DNA from: Duganella aquatilis
GTDB lineage: Bacteria; Pseudomonadota; Gammaproteobacteria; Burkholderiales; Burkholderiaceae_D
Direction of reading: 5' to 3'
Assembly (NCBI RefSeq): GCF_009674565.1
Contig: NZ_WKJL01000002.1
Location: forward strand, 186,001-250,000
DNA: 64,000 nt
Shown: one piece after another, positions 1 through 8,690 of the stretch
Layout: every line of letters starts with the position of its first letter
Position numbering within the stretch: the stretch's first letter is position 1
Notes under the pieces: model-generated
The model's database searches: none
What the model was told of the DNA's origin: nothing
What the model saw: the letters and a program-made list of their open reading frames with translations, nothing else
Made by a program: the position numbers and the translations under genes

Positions 1-49
1 AAACTTGTATATACAACTTTTGCAGTGCAGCACGCGCCGAAAAACGCCA

Positions 50-988
50 TTATACGCCGCGCGGAGACCCCGCACGGGACTGAAAATCATCCCATCGCGG
101 ATCGCCGGCGAAGGCTGCGGCGACGTAATCAACAAAGCTGCGCACCTTGGACGGCAGGTAGCGCGCACTGGGATAAATCGCCTGCACCGTCAATTCTTCG
201 GCCACGCAGTCGGGCAGCAGCTGCACCAGCCCGCCCTGCGCGATCGCCGGGCCGAAGGCGAACGTCGGACCGTAGGCGACGCCCAGTCCCGCCACCGCCA
301 TCGACAGCAGCAGCTGCATATTGTTGGCCTGCGCGCGCAGCGGCCCGGCGATGGTGTGCACGCGCTGGTCGGCGTCGGTGACGCTCCAGTCGCCGGCCGT
401 CACGGCGCCACGGAAGGCCAGGCGCGGAGCGGCCCGCAGGTCGGCCGGCGTGCGCGGCGCGCCGTGCTGCCTAATATAGGAAGGCGCGGCGCAGAACACC
501 ATGCGGCACGGCGCCAGCCGCCGCGCCACCAGTTCGGAGTCCGCCAGGCGGCCGATGCGGATGGCGACGTCGATGCCGGCCGTGTGCAGGTCAGTGTAGT
601 GGTCGTCGAGGAGGACTTCGGCCGTCACCTGCGGATGGTCGGCGAGGAAGCGCGCCACCACCTCGCCCATGTGCAGGGCGCCGAAGCTGACCGGGGCGGC
701 GATGCGCAGCAGGCCGCGCAGGGTGGCGGCGCTTTCGCTGGCTTCCTGGTTGGCTTCCTCGAATTCTTCAAGGATGCGTTTGCAGCGTGCATAGTAGGCG
801 CGTCCGGCGTCGGTGATGCTCAGGCTGCGCGTGCTGCGCTGGATCAGGCGCACGCCCAGTTCGGCCTCCAGGCTGCCCAGGTACTTTCCCGCCATCGATG
901 CCGACAGGCTGAATTTCCGGCCGGCGGCCACCAGGCTGCCCTCCTCGACGGCGGCGACAAATACTGAAATACAGGCGAAACGGTCCAT
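50..988 (-). CDS. LysR family transcriptional regulator
   Basis: A 312-residue protein of normal LysR length. The N-terminal winged helix-turn-helix occupies about residues 1-60 and carries the typical pattern of a helix, an A-A-G-R recognition segment and an L-G-V-R-L wing. An effector-binding domain follows from about residue 90. It is read divergently from the alpha/beta hydrolase gene that starts 110 bases away, the classic layout for a LysR regulator and its target. I infer that it controls that hydrolase. The effector cannot be read from sequence. The ATG at 986-988 places the helix-turn-helix at the very N terminus, as is usual in the family. Confidence 0.93.
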   Translation of the reverse strand: MDRFACISVFVAAVEEGSLVAAGRKFSLSASMAGKYLGSLEAELGVRLIQRSTRSLSITDAGRAYYARCKRILEEFEEANQEASESAATLRGLLRIAAPVSFGALHMGEVVARFLADHPQVTAEVLLDDHYTDLHTAGIDVAIRIGRLADSELVARRLAPCRMVFCAAPSYIRQHGAPRTPADLRAAPRLAFRGAVTAGDWSVTDADQRVHTIAGPLRAQANNMQLLLSMAVAGLGVAYGPTFAFGPAIAQGGLVQLLPDCVAEELTVQAIYPSARYLPSKVRSFVDYVAAAFAGDPRWDDFQSRAGSPRGV

Positions 989-1017
989 GGCGATCCAATT
1001 CGATCGTTTTATGATCG

Positions 1018-1036
1018 ATTCATGATAACAATGAAT
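1018..1036. promoter_or_regulatory. candidate LysR operator between divergent genes
   Basis: An inverted repeat ATTCAT-N7-ATGAAT lies between the divergent LysR and hydrolase genes. The arms and spacing fit the loose T-N11-A type of LysR site. This is pattern evidence only. Confidence 0.4.
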
Positions 1037-1097
1037 GGATTATCACGCGGTTTGAGTGAATCTACAATTGGATCATTCATCAACAAGGAGTATCGCC

Positions 1098-1880
1098 ATG
1101 CATATCACCGTGAACAACATCCGTCTCCACGTCAGCCAGCAGGAGGGCGACGGCCCGACGCTGGTCTTTCTGCATTACTGGGGCGGCTCGTCCCGCACCT
1201 GGGGCGCGGTGATCGACGCCCTGCCCGCCGGCTACCGCAGCGTGGCGCCGGACCTGCGCGGCTGGGGCGATTCCGACGCGCCGAGCAACAACGCCTACGC
1301 CCTGACCGATTTCGCCGCCGACGTGGAGCACCTGGTCGCCGCGCTGGACCTGAAGCAGTACGTGCTGGTCGGCCACTCGATGGGGGGCAAGATCGCGCAG
1401 TTGCTGGCGTCGCACCGGCCGCAAGGTTTGCAGGGACTGGTGCTGGTGGCGACCGCGCCGCCGACGCCGCTGGCGCTGCCGCCCGAAGCGCGCGCCGCGA
1501 TGGAGAGCGCCTACAATTCGCCGGAATCGGTCGGCATGAGCATCGACCACATGCTGACCGCCAAGCCGCTGAGCGCGGCGCAGCGCGACCATGTCATCAC
1601 CGACAGCCTGCGCGGCGCTCCGCAGGCGCGCGTCGCCTGGCCCAACTACACCAGCCGCAAGGACATCAGCGAGGAAGTGGCAAAGATCGCCGTGCCGACC
1701 ATCGTCATCGCGGGAGAACTGGACAAGGTCGATCCGGTGGCGGTGCTGCAGGCGGAAGTGCTGTCCCGCATTCCGCAAGCGACGCTGCGCGTACTGCCCG
1801 GCACCGGCCACCTGTCGCCACTGGAATCCGCGCCGGAACTGGCCGAGGTGATCGCCAGCTTCGTCGACTCGCTGGCTTAG
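1098..1880 (+). CDS. alpha/beta hydrolase
   Basis: A 260-residue single-domain alpha/beta-fold hydrolase. The nucleophile elbow G-H-S-M-G places the catalytic serine near residue 94, a G-E-L-D segment supplies the likely aspartate near 209, and G-T-G-H gives the histidine near 238. There is no signal peptide, so it should be cytoplasmic. I chose the ATG at 1098 because AAGGAG lies just upstream; in-frame codons further upstream have no such site. The substrate is unknown; this subfamily includes lactonases, esterases and haloperoxidase-like enzymes. The divergent LysR gene is the likely regulator. Confidence 0.9.
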   Translation: MHITVNNIRLHVSQQEGDGPTLVFLHYWGGSSRTWGAVIDALPAGYRSVAPDLRGWGDSDAPSNNAYALTDFAADVEHLVAALDLKQYVLVGHSMGGKIAQLLASHRPQGLQGLVLVATAPPTPLALPPEARAAMESAYNSPESVGMSIDHMLTAKPLSAAQRDHVITDSLRGAPQARVAWPNYTSRKDISEEVAKIAVPTIVIAGELDKVDPVAVLQAEVLSRIPQATLRVLPGTGHLSPLESAPELAEVIASFVDSLA

Positions 1881-2620
1881 GCCAGCAGCGGCTGCCAGTT
1901 GCGGAACCACTCGCTGGCCTCTGACTCCCACGGGAAGACGCCAGCGGTATTGGGGAAGATGATCTGCCGGGCGCTGAAGTTCGGCCCTTTGTTCAGCCAC
2001 AGCGCCCAGCCCATATATTCGTCGTAGTGCGCGGCCAAGACTTCGCCGATGATGCATTCAAAGCCGCCGCCCAGCAATCCGGCCACGCGCGCGCCGGCGG
2101 CGATAACTGCACCGGACTTCATCTGGCGATAGCATTCGTTGATGACCGTCTGGGCGACATCCGCTTTCAGGCCGATGACGATCAGCTCCGGCTGACCAAG
2201 CGATTGCTGAATGCCGATCGAATATGAAAACGGCGGCAAATCACCCTCTTCCGCCACATTGAGAATATGCAGGCCGTGCGCCTCGATGTTCGCCAGTGCC
2301 TGATCGTCGTCCGATTGGGCATCGCACTCTTTCTGCCAACGCTCCCACGGTGCGCCGACATGCTCGCGGAATGCGCCCCACCCGCGCGGCAGGTCGCTGA
2401 TTTCCACCAGCGTCGGATCCGCTGCGTAGACGCAGCCCAGGCAATGCAGCACCGGTTCACCCAAATCTTCAACGGCGTCGAGGAATTGCCAATCGCCGTC
2501 GTCATCATGCGCAACCTGCAGCACCGGCAAGCGGCGCTGCGCGACGGCGTCGGTGCAATAGCTTGCCGCGTCTATCGGATCGGGAAACGGCCAGCTGGGA
2601 AAGGCGTGGCTGTGCGTCAT
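1877..2620 (-). CDS. DUF4262 domain protein
   Basis: A 247-residue protein without signal peptide or membrane segments. The C-terminal half, from about residue 110, matches my knowledge of the DUF4262 family, with an N-I-E-x-H-G-x-H-I-L-N-V opening and an F-x-Y-S-I-G-I motif. The N-terminal half is acidic and not recognised. The start ATG overlaps the glpK stop codon (ATGA), so the gene is probably translationally coupled to glpK. It ends convergently with the hydrolase gene, overlapping by four bases. The open frame continues upstream through glpK DNA, but the coupled ATG is the only sensible start. The function is unknown. Confidence 0.85.
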   Translation of the reverse strand: MTHSHAFPSWPFPDPIDAASYCTDAVAQRRLPVLQVAHDDDGDWQFLDAVEDLGEPVLHCLGCVYAADPTLVEISDLPRGWGAFREHVGAPWERWQKECDAQSDDDQALANIEAHGLHILNVAEEGDLPPFSYSIGIQQSLGQPELIVIGLKADVAQTVINECYRQMKSGAVIAAGARVAGLLGGGFECIIGEVLAAHYDEYMGWALWLNKGPNFSARQIIFPNTAGVFPWESEASEWFRNWQPLLA

Positions 2621-4101
2621 GCTTCCCATGCCTTGGAACGCTCGACGGCGCGGGACCATTTGGCGAGCAGTTCGGCACGGCGGCCGTCCGCCATCGCTGG
2701 CTCGAAGCGGCGCTCGCAGGTCCACTGGGCGGCGATTTCTTCCTGCGTGTCCCAGAAGCCGACCGCCAGGCCGGCCAGGTAGGCGGCGCCGAGCGCCGTG
2801 GTCTCCGTCACCTTGGGTCGCACCACCGGCACGCCCAGCAGGTCGGCCTGGAATTGCATCAGCAGGTCGTTGCGGGCGGCGCCGCCGTCGGCGCGTACTT
2901 CGATCAGCGGCATCGCGGCGTCCTTCTGCATCGCCGTCATCAACTCGGCACTCTGGTAGGCGATGGCTTCCAGCGCGGCGCGGGCGATGTGGGCACGGGT
3001 GCTGCCCCGGCTCAGGCCAAACAGCGCGCCGCGCGCATACGAATCCCAGTGCGGCGCACCAAGGCCGACAAACGCCGGCACCATGAACACGCCATCGCTG
3101 TCCGGCACGCTGGCCGCCAGCGCCTCCACCTCCGCCGAAGACTGGATGATGCCGAGGCCATCGCGCAGCCATTGCACCGTGGCGCCGCCCATGAACACGC
3201 TGCCTTCCAGCAGATAATCCGTTTCGCCATCGACGCGCCAGCCCACCGTGGTCAGCAGGCGATTGTGCGAGGCCACCGGATGCCGGCCCAGATGCATCAG
3301 CATGAAGCAGCCGGTGCCGTAGGTATTCTTCACCATGCCCGGTTTGTGGCAGGCCTGGCCGAAAGTCGCCGCCTGCTGGTCGCCGGCGATGCCGGCCACC
3401 GGTATCGCCGCGCCAAACAGGCTGTGATGCGTAACGCCCACCTCTTCGCTGGACGAGACGATCTGCGGCAGCACCGTTTCCGGAATATCGAACAGGTGCA
3501 GCAGATCGACATCCCAGCGCATCAGGTGGATGTTGAACAGCATGGTGCGCGCCGCATTGCTGACGTCCGTCACATGCTGCCCGGTCAGCTTGTAGACCAG
3601 CCAGCTGTCGACGGTGCCGAACGCCAGCTCGCCCCGCACGGCCTTGTCGCGCGCGCCGGGCACATGATCGAGCAGCCATTTCAGCTTGGTGGCGGAAAAA
3701 TAGGCGTCGAGTTCCAGCCCGGAGATGTCGGTGATTTTTTTGGCCTTGCCCTCGGCGCGCAAGGCGTCGCAGACGTCGGCCGTGCGGCGGTCCTGCCAGA
3801 CGATGGCGGGCGCGATCGGCTCGCCGGTCTTGCGGTCCCACGCCACGCTGGTCTCGCGCTGGTTGGCGATGCCGATGGCCAGGATCTGATGGGCGTCGAC
3901 GTGATGGTCGGCCAGGACCTTGCGGGCCACGGCCAGCTGGCTGTGCCAGATATCTTTCGGGTCGTGCTCGACCCAGCCGGGATGCGGGAAATGCTGAGGG
4001 AATTCCTGCGCCGCGCTGCCGCAGATCTGGCCTTGGTGATCGAACAGGATGGCGCGCGAACTTGTGGTGCCCTGATCCAGGGCCAGTATGTATTTTTTCA
4101 T
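2617..4101 (-). CDS. glpK: glycerol kinase
   Basis: A 494-residue FGGY-family kinase of the usual GlpK length. It phosphorylates glycerol to sn-glycerol 3-phosphate with ATP in the cytoplasm. The N terminus shows the phosphate-binding segment [10 protein letters not shown] (residues 7-16), and further typical blocks include the W-x-Q-D-R-R-T region and G-x-A-G-D-Q-Q-A. No glpF or glpD lies nearby. The start codon is only about 27 bases from the mature 3' end of the RNase P RNA gene on the same strand, with only a weak Shine-Dalgarno sequence. Transcription may therefore come from the rnpB promoter or a site inside rnpB. Confidence 0.97.
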   Translation of the reverse strand: MKKYILALDQGTTSSRAILFDHQGQICGSAAQEFPQHFPHPGWVEHDPKDIWHSQLAVARKVLADHHVDAHQILAIGIANQRETSVAWDRKTGEPIAPAIVWQDRRTADVCDALRAEGKAKKITDISGLELDAYFSATKLKWLLDHVPGARDKAVRGELAFGTVDSWLVYKLTGQHVTDVSNAARTMLFNIHLMRWDVDLLHLFDIPETVLPQIVSSSEEVGVTHHSLFGAAIPVAGIAGDQQAATFGQACHKPGMVKNTYGTGCFMLMHLGRHPVASHNRLLTTVGWRVDGETDYLLEGSVFMGGATVQWLRDGLGIIQSSAEVEALAASVPDSDGVFMVPAFVGLGAPHWDSYARGALFGLSRGSTRAHIARAALEAIAYQSAELMTAMQKDAAMPLIEVRADGGAARNDLLMQFQADLLGVPVVRPKVTETTALGAAYLAGLAVGFWDTQEEIAAQWTCERRFEPAMADGRRAELLAKWSRAVERSKAWEA

Positions 4102-4128
4102 CGCGTCCGCAGCGAAAAAATGGTTGTT

Positions 4129-4462
4129 AGTTGAAGCAAGCCGATAGGCCGGATTTTGTTACGGCGCAGGCGAACCTGCGCTATGACAGCCATTCCTCTA
4201 GGCGCTGGATTACTCCAGCGCTCAAGCTTCCTACCCGCACGCTCCGCGAGCAGCATCATCGCGTGCCTATTTGGAATTGCACCAGGTGGAGGTTACCGCG
4301 TTTCACCGTAACTTAATACGCTCGTCTCTGTGGCCCTATTCCTCGCCTTATATCCCGAAGGACTTTCGGCGGACGGCCGTTAACCGTCACCCCGCTCTAT
4401 GGAGTCCGGACCTTCCTCCCGCCAGGCATTACGCACTGGCCAGCGGCTGTCTGGCTTGCTTC
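4129..4462 (-). ncRNA. rnpB: RNase P RNA, bacterial class A
   Basis: Read on the minus strand, this stretch starts with GAAGC-x-AGCCAGACAG, like the E. coli P RNA 5' end. It contains the universal core GAGGAAGGTCCGGACTCC (positions 4401-4418) followed by CATAGAGC-GGGTG. It ends with the conserved CGGCCTATCGGCTTGC segment that pairs with the 5' end. These are hallmark elements of the RNA subunit that cleaves tRNA 5' leaders. The length of about 334 bases is slightly short against the 377 of E. coli, consistent with one reduced helix. Both ends are estimated to within a few bases. Confidence 0.95.
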
Positions 4463-4469
4463 AGGCGGT

Positions 4470-4499
4470 ATTGTACCAGTCCGGCCCTGCAAATCTGAA
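4470..4499 (-). promoter_or_regulatory. rnpB: rnpB promoter
   Basis: On the minus strand a TACAAT -10 box (4470-4475) lies 7 bases before the RNase P RNA 5' end. A weak TTCAGA -35 box lies 18 bases further upstream. The position fits a start exactly at the mature 5' end. Confidence 0.6.
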
Positions 4500-4580
4500 A
4501 TTTGGTGTCGCCATTCCAAAAGCCGCCCTTCCGGCGCCGCCGTAGAATGCTTGGATAATTCACCGACGAGGCTCACCACA

Positions 4581-6287
4581 ATGACGCAACCATCCCGCAC
4601 CGGCGGCCAGATCCTGGTCGACGCCCTGAAGATCCACGGCGTGGACACCGCTTTCGGCGTACCCGGCGAAAGCTACCTGGACGTGCTCGACGCCCTGCAC
4701 GATTCCGACATCCGCTTCATCATCAACCGTCAGGAAGGCGGCGCCGCCTTCATGGCCGACGCCTACGGCAAGATGACCGGCAAGCCGGGCATCTGCTTCG
4801 TCACCCGCGGGCCGGGCGCCACCAATGCCTCGATCGGCGTGCACACCGCGTTCCAGGATTCGACGCCGATGATACTGTTCATCGGCCAGGTCGGCAGCGA
4901 CTTCATCGACCGCGAAGCGTTCCAGGAAATCGACTACCGCCGCATGTACGGTCAGATGGCCAAGTGGGTGACGCAGATCGACCGCGCCGACCGCATGCCG
5001 GAATACATCGCGCGCGCCTTCCAGATCGCCAGCAGCGGCCGGCCCGGCCCGGTGGTGCTGGCGCTGCCGGAGGACATGCTGACCACCAAGGCCAGCGTGG
5101 CCGACACGCGCGGCTACCAGGCGGTGCAAGCCTCGCCGTCCGCCGCCCAGATCGACACCGTGCGCGCCATGCTGGCCGGCGCGAAGAAGCCGCTGGTCCT
5201 GCTGGGCGGCGGCGGCTGGAACGCGCAGGCCTGCGCCGACGTGCAGCGCTTCGCCGAAGCCAATCAGCTGCCGGTCAGCTGCGCCTTCCGCTTCCAGGAT
5301 CTGCTGGACAACGAACATCCGCAATACATCGGCGACGTCGGCATCGGCATCAATCCCAAGCTGGCGGCGCGCGTGCGCGAGGCGGACGTGATCCTCGCCA
5401 TCGGCCCGCGCCTAGGCGAGATGACCACCAGCGGCTACGCCCTGCTGCAATCGCCGGTGCCGGCGCAGCGCCTGATCCACGTCCACGCGGACGCCGAGGA
5501 ACTGGGCAGCGTCTATCAGGCGGAAGTGATGATCAACAGCGGCATGCCGCAAGTGGCGGCGATGCTGGCGGCGATGGCACCGGTCGACGCCTCGGCGTGG
5601 GAGGCCAGCGTGGCCGAGGCGCGCGCCGACTACGCGGCATGGAAACAGCAGCCAGCCATCTTCAAGGACGGCAAGGCGCCGCTGGATCTGTGGCAGGTGG
5701 TGCAGCAGATCGACCAGCTGGCGCCGCACGACACCATCATTACCAACGGCGCCGGCAACTACGCGACCTGGGCGCACCGCTTCCACAGCTACGGCGGCAT
5801 GCGCACGCAGCTGGCGCCCACCAGCGGCGCGATGGGCTACAGTGTGCCGGCCGGCGTCGCGGCCAAGATCATCGATCCGTCACGCACGGTGATCACTTTT
5901 GCCGGCGACGGCGAGTACATGATGAACGGTCAGGAGCTGGCGACGGCGGTGCAGTACCAGGCTGGCGTGATCATCATCGTGTTCAACAACGCGATGTTCG
6001 GCACCATCCGCATGCACCAGGAACGGGAGTATCCGGGCCGCGTGTCCGGCACCACGCTGCACAATCCGGATTTCGCCGCGCTGTCGGTGGCCTATGGCGG
6101 CAGCGGTGAAGTGGTCACCAGGACCGAGGAATTCGCGCCGGCGCTGGAGCGCGCCCTGGCGCACACGCGCGCCAACAACCTGCCGGCGCTGATCGAGCTG
6201 CGCTACGACGGCAACCTGATCACGCCAGGCGCCACGCTGGACACCATCCGCCTGACCGCGCAGGCGGCACAGGCCGCCAAATCATAA
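4581..6287 (+). CDS. ThDP-dependent acetolactate-synthase-like enzyme
   Basis: A 568-residue thiamine-diphosphate enzyme of the IlvB/IlvG family. The N-terminal domain has the catalytic glutamate in N-R-Q-E (about E52). The central domain is of the FAD/regulatory type. The C-terminal domain carries the ThDP/Mg motif G-D-G followed some 26 residues later by N-N (about 442-470). Family members condense pyruvate into acetolactate or act as related carboligases or decarboxylases. No ilvN small subunit or ilvC lies next to it, so it is probably a stand-alone catabolic or orphan member rather than the biosynthetic enzyme. I took the ATG at 4581, which has GAGG upstream, rather than an in-frame TTG 30 bases earlier. 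Confidence 0.9.
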   Translation: MTQPSRTGGQILVDALKIHGVDTAFGVPGESYLDVLDALHDSDIRFIINRQEGGAAFMADAYGKMTGKPGICFVTRGPGATNASIGVHTAFQDSTPMILFIGQVGSDFIDREAFQEIDYRRMYGQMAKWVTQIDRADRMPEYIARAFQIASSGRPGPVVLALPEDMLTTKASVADTRGYQAVQASPSAAQIDTVRAMLAGAKKPLVLLGGGGWNAQACADVQRFAEANQLPVSCAFRFQDLLDNEHPQYIGDVGIGINPKLAARVREADVILAIGPRLGEMTTSGYALLQSPVPAQRLIHVHADAEELGSVYQAEVMINSGMPQVAAMLAAMAPVDASAWEASVAEARADYAAWKQQPAIFKDGKAPLDLWQVVQQIDQLAPHDTIITNGAGNYATWAHRFHSYGGMRTQLAPTSGAMGYSVPAGVAAKIIDPSRTVITFAGDGEYMMNGQELATAVQYQAGVIIIVFNNAMFGTIRMHQEREYPGRVSGTTLHNPDFAALSVAYGGSGEVVTRTEEFAPALERALAHTRANNLPALIELRYDGNLITPGATLDTIRLTAQAAQAAKS

Positions 6288-6818
6288 GCCGGCGGTGGTG
6301 GTGGAGCCGCTGTCGAGCAGCGGCTTCTCTTCTTCTGTTTCTTTTTTATGTTTCGGCACAGGGCAGGCGCGGCAGGCGCCGGCCTTGCGGCTGAAGTCCG
6401 TCACCAGCGGCAGCCGCATCGGCACCGCCTCGTCGCCGCAGTAGCCGCCATCGAGCACCAGCGTCCTGCCGCCGTCGGCCAGCTTGCCGCTGATGGTGCG
6501 CTCGTCCTCGTCGGGCGGCTGCACCGTGAAATACAGCTGCTGGCCGCGCGGATCGATATTCACGTCGCTGGCCACCACCGGCCAGCTCAAGCCGCCGGCC
6601 GTGTATTCATATAAAACCGTGTCCACTTCGGCAAAGCGCTGCAGCGTGATGCGCTGGCCGCCGAATTCGCCGCTGTCGGCGTGGATGCATAAGTCGGAAA
6701 ACACCTGCATGCCGTAGCGCGGCAGGCCACCGTTTTTTTTGCTGCTCTTCGGCGCGGCCAGCACGGCGCAGGAAGCCAGCAGTATGGCGCCGGCAAACAG
6801 GGCACGTCGTGTCATCAT
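6282..6818 (-). CDS. secreted protein of unknown function
   Basis: A 178-residue protein with a cleavable signal peptide (M-M-T-R-R, hydrophobic core, A-V-L-A-A at about residue 21), so it is exported to the periplasm. I do not recognise the mature domain. Four cysteines are visible (in D-L-C-I-H, G-Y-C-G-D and C-R-A-C), and the last two sit in a C-x-x-C near a lysine/glutamate-rich tail. It overlaps the end of the convergent ThDP enzyme gene by 6 bases. The RBS is GAAAG. The downstream neighbour on this strand is unrelated, so the genomic context gives no hint of function. Confidence 0.75.
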   Translation of the reverse strand: MMTRRALFAGAILLASCAVLAAPKSSKKNGGLPRYGMQVFSDLCIHADSGEFGGQRITLQRFAEVDTVLYEYTAGGLSWPVVASDVNIDPRGQQLYFTVQPPDEDERTISGKLADGGRTLVLDGGYCGDEAVPMRLPLVTDFSRKAGACRACPVPKHKKETEEEKPLLDSGSTTTAGL

Positions 6819-6835
6819 GATCGCTTTCGGAAATG

Positions 6836-6864
6836 AACAACGGCTGCACCAGGCAGCCGTTGTT
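6836..6864 (-). terminator. hairpin terminator after the porin gene
   Basis: A perfect 12-base stem (6836-6847 with 6853-6864) with a 5-base loop lies 23 bases past the porin stop codon. Only a short T-rich stretch follows on the minus strand. It also sits just upstream of the next start codon at 6818, so it may double as a leader structure for that gene. Confidence 0.6.
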
Positions 6865-6887
6865 GAATCTAAACCTGAATAATCAGA

Positions 6888-7979
6888 TTAGAACGAGTGT
6901 TTCAGACCCAGGTTGAAGGCCTTGTCACCGGTACCGGCTTCGGTGTTGTTACCAACGGTGTAGCCTGCGCCGTTTTTGTTTTTGATTTTAGCGTAAGCAA
7001 CGTAGGTGCTGGTGCGCTTCGACAGAGCGTAGCTGTAGCCGATTGCCCATTGGTCAGCATCACGGTTAGCGACTTCTTTGTCGTTTTTGCGGATGTACGA
7101 AGCCATCACGGTGCCGGCGGTGTCGCCAACTGGTGCGGTCAGACCCAGCAGTGCGTCAGCGCTGTCAGCGGTTTGAGCGAAGGTGTAACCGAAGTTGTTG
7201 GTGGTTGCGGTTGCGCTCGCTGCGCCGTTGATCGGTGCGCTGCCGGTGCCTTTGTCTTTCGAGTAGGCGCCGAACACTTTCACTACTTTGAAGTCGTAGT
7301 TGGCAGCGATCAGACCGTTGTGGCCCATGCCAGCGGTTTTCACGGTTGCGGTGTCGTTGTTTTTGCTGTTGTAAGCAACTGCAACGTTCAGAGGACCGTT
7401 GTTGTAGCCCAGCGATGCGCCGATTTGACGCTGTGCGGTTGCGTCGCCAGCGGTTTCGCCCAGGCTGTACGAGATCGCGCCGGTGAAGCCGTTCAGGTTC
7501 GGGGTTTTGTAGACAACAGCGTTCGAGTTACGGGTCATGTACGACGCAACTGGGAACAGGTTTTTCGCGGTACCAGCGTAGCCCATTGCGAATGGATCGC
7601 CAACGTCGCGCAGGGTTTCGTAGTACGGGGTGTACTGACGGCCCAGGGTCAGGCTACCAGCGGTTTTCGACGACAGGCCAACATAGGCTTCACGATTGAA
7701 GATGGTGTTGGTCGCGTCCAGGGTGCCGTCGTCGATTTTCGCGCCGGTTTCCAGTTTGAAGATTGCGCTCAGACCGCCACCCAGATCTTCGGTGCCTTTG
7801 AAGCCGATACGCGATGCCGATGCGGCGCCGCTGGTGACTTTGCTGACGTTGCCAGCTGCGCCACCGCGTTCGGAGACGATGCCAGCATCCAGGATGCCGT
7901 AGATGGTCACGTTCGATTGAGCGAATGCTGCGGAGCTGGTTGCTGCCAGTACGGCGATAGCGATAAGGGATTTTTTCAT
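6888..7979 (-). CDS. porin, OmpC/gram-negative trimeric type
   Basis: A 363-residue outer-membrane general porin. A 20-residue signal peptide ends in A-F-A before Q-S-N-V-T-I-Y-G, the typical first strand of betaproteobacterial porins. Alternating amphipathic strands follow, and the chain ends in K-H-S-F with the terminal phenylalanine recognised by the BAM machinery. Codon choice is more biased and less GC-rich than in neighbouring genes, which usually marks very high expression. It has a good RBS (GAAGGAAA), a likely promoter about 200 bases upstream and its own terminator. A second porin lies at 47657. Confidence 0.96.
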   Translation of the reverse strand: MKKSLIAIAVLAATSSAAFAQSNVTIYGILDAGIVSERGGAAGNVSKVTSGAASASRIGFKGTEDLGGGLSAIFKLETGAKIDDGTLDATNTIFNREAYVGLSSKTAGSLTLGRQYTPYYETLRDVGDPFAMGYAGTAKNLFPVASYMTRNSNAVVYKTPNLNGFTGAISYSLGETAGDATAQRQIGASLGYNNGPLNVAVAYNSKNNDTATVKTAGMGHNGLIAANYDFKVVKVFGAYSKDKGTGSAPINGAASATATTNNFGYTFAQTADSADALLGLTAPVGDTAGTVMASYIRKNDKEVANRDADQWAIGYSYALSKRTSTYVAYAKIKNKNGAGYTVGNNTEAGTGDKAFNLGLKHSF

Positions 7980-8690
7980 TACGTGTTTCCTTCAGTTGTG
8001 TTGCTGTAAAAATAAGCCAGTAGTGCGGCGTGTTCGGTGCTGCTCGGCTTGTGCCGTTTTGTGCGTGAGGGCAAACTCCCCAGCTGCCACTGTGCATCCC
8101 GGAACGTGGGATGCGTTCACTAAATGCGGCCGAATGAATCTACGCCGGCTTTAATCGCGGCACCCGCTTGGGCGCCGGAGGCGGCACTATACTGATACCA
8201 AGAAACTTCAACAAGTGTAAAACCATTCATACTGAACGGCGAATATTCTTGTCTCTCTTTCAAAGCAGCGGCATTTTACCGCATCGCAATATTTCCTGCC
8301 GATCAAGCGAAACAGGCCGGGTTTCCCGCACGATGAACACGGTGATTTACCACCTCTTCGTCGGACCAAGTAAAAATAGCCACATTGCTATTTCTGACGC
8401 TATTTTATACTGAACACCGCCCACACTCGCCTCTACCAAATGGTAATAAGCTAACAACCCCGGACTTTCTTCGGTGATTTTCTCAAGCAAAATAAGCCAC
8501 AAACCAACTTTGCTCCTAGTATTACAGCTTTATTTGTGTAGTAAATTTTGTGAAAAGCGAACCGCGTTGCATTACGTTACCGAATTGTAAGAAATTGCTA
8601 CCTGTTGTATTCAGGAGACAAATCGGTGCATTTTTTTGCACCACCGCACTCATTTGGTGCATGAAATTGATTCAATAACGCACTGAATGC
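7980..8690. other. 711-base intergenic region, AT-richer
   Basis: No convincing gene lies here. The stretch from about 8165 to 8690 is clearly AT-richer than its surroundings. It contains the probable porin promoter, a short inverted repeat AAATAGC-N6-GCTATTT (8374-8393) followed by Ts on the minus strand that could end the methyltransferase operon, and a GGTGCA-T6-TGCACC hairpin (8625-8642). An 81-codon open frame at 8168-8413 has no RBS and no protein-like composition, so I regard it as chance. Confidence 0.5.
8186..8214 (-). promoter_or_regulatory. candidate porin promoter
   Basis: On the minus strand, TTGTTG (8209-8214) and TATAGT (8186-8191) are separated by exactly 17 bases. Transcription would start near 8179 and give a leader of about 200 bases before the porin ATG. 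That is long enough to be a target for small-RNA control, as is common for porins. Confidence 0.4.

Noticed and set aside
2621-3841. A long in-frame N-terminal extension of the DUF4262 gene through glpK
   Set aside because: It would be entirely in another frame of glpK. The ATG overlapping the glpK stop is the natural coupled start.
2563-4134. A 523-codon open frame antisense to glpK
   Set aside because: A shadow of glpK on the other strand; histidine/arginine-rich composition and no recognisable domain.
8168-8413. An 81-codon open frame in the AT-richer intergenic region
   Set aside because: No RBS, no domain, composition not protein-like; it overlaps the likely porin promoter on the other strand.
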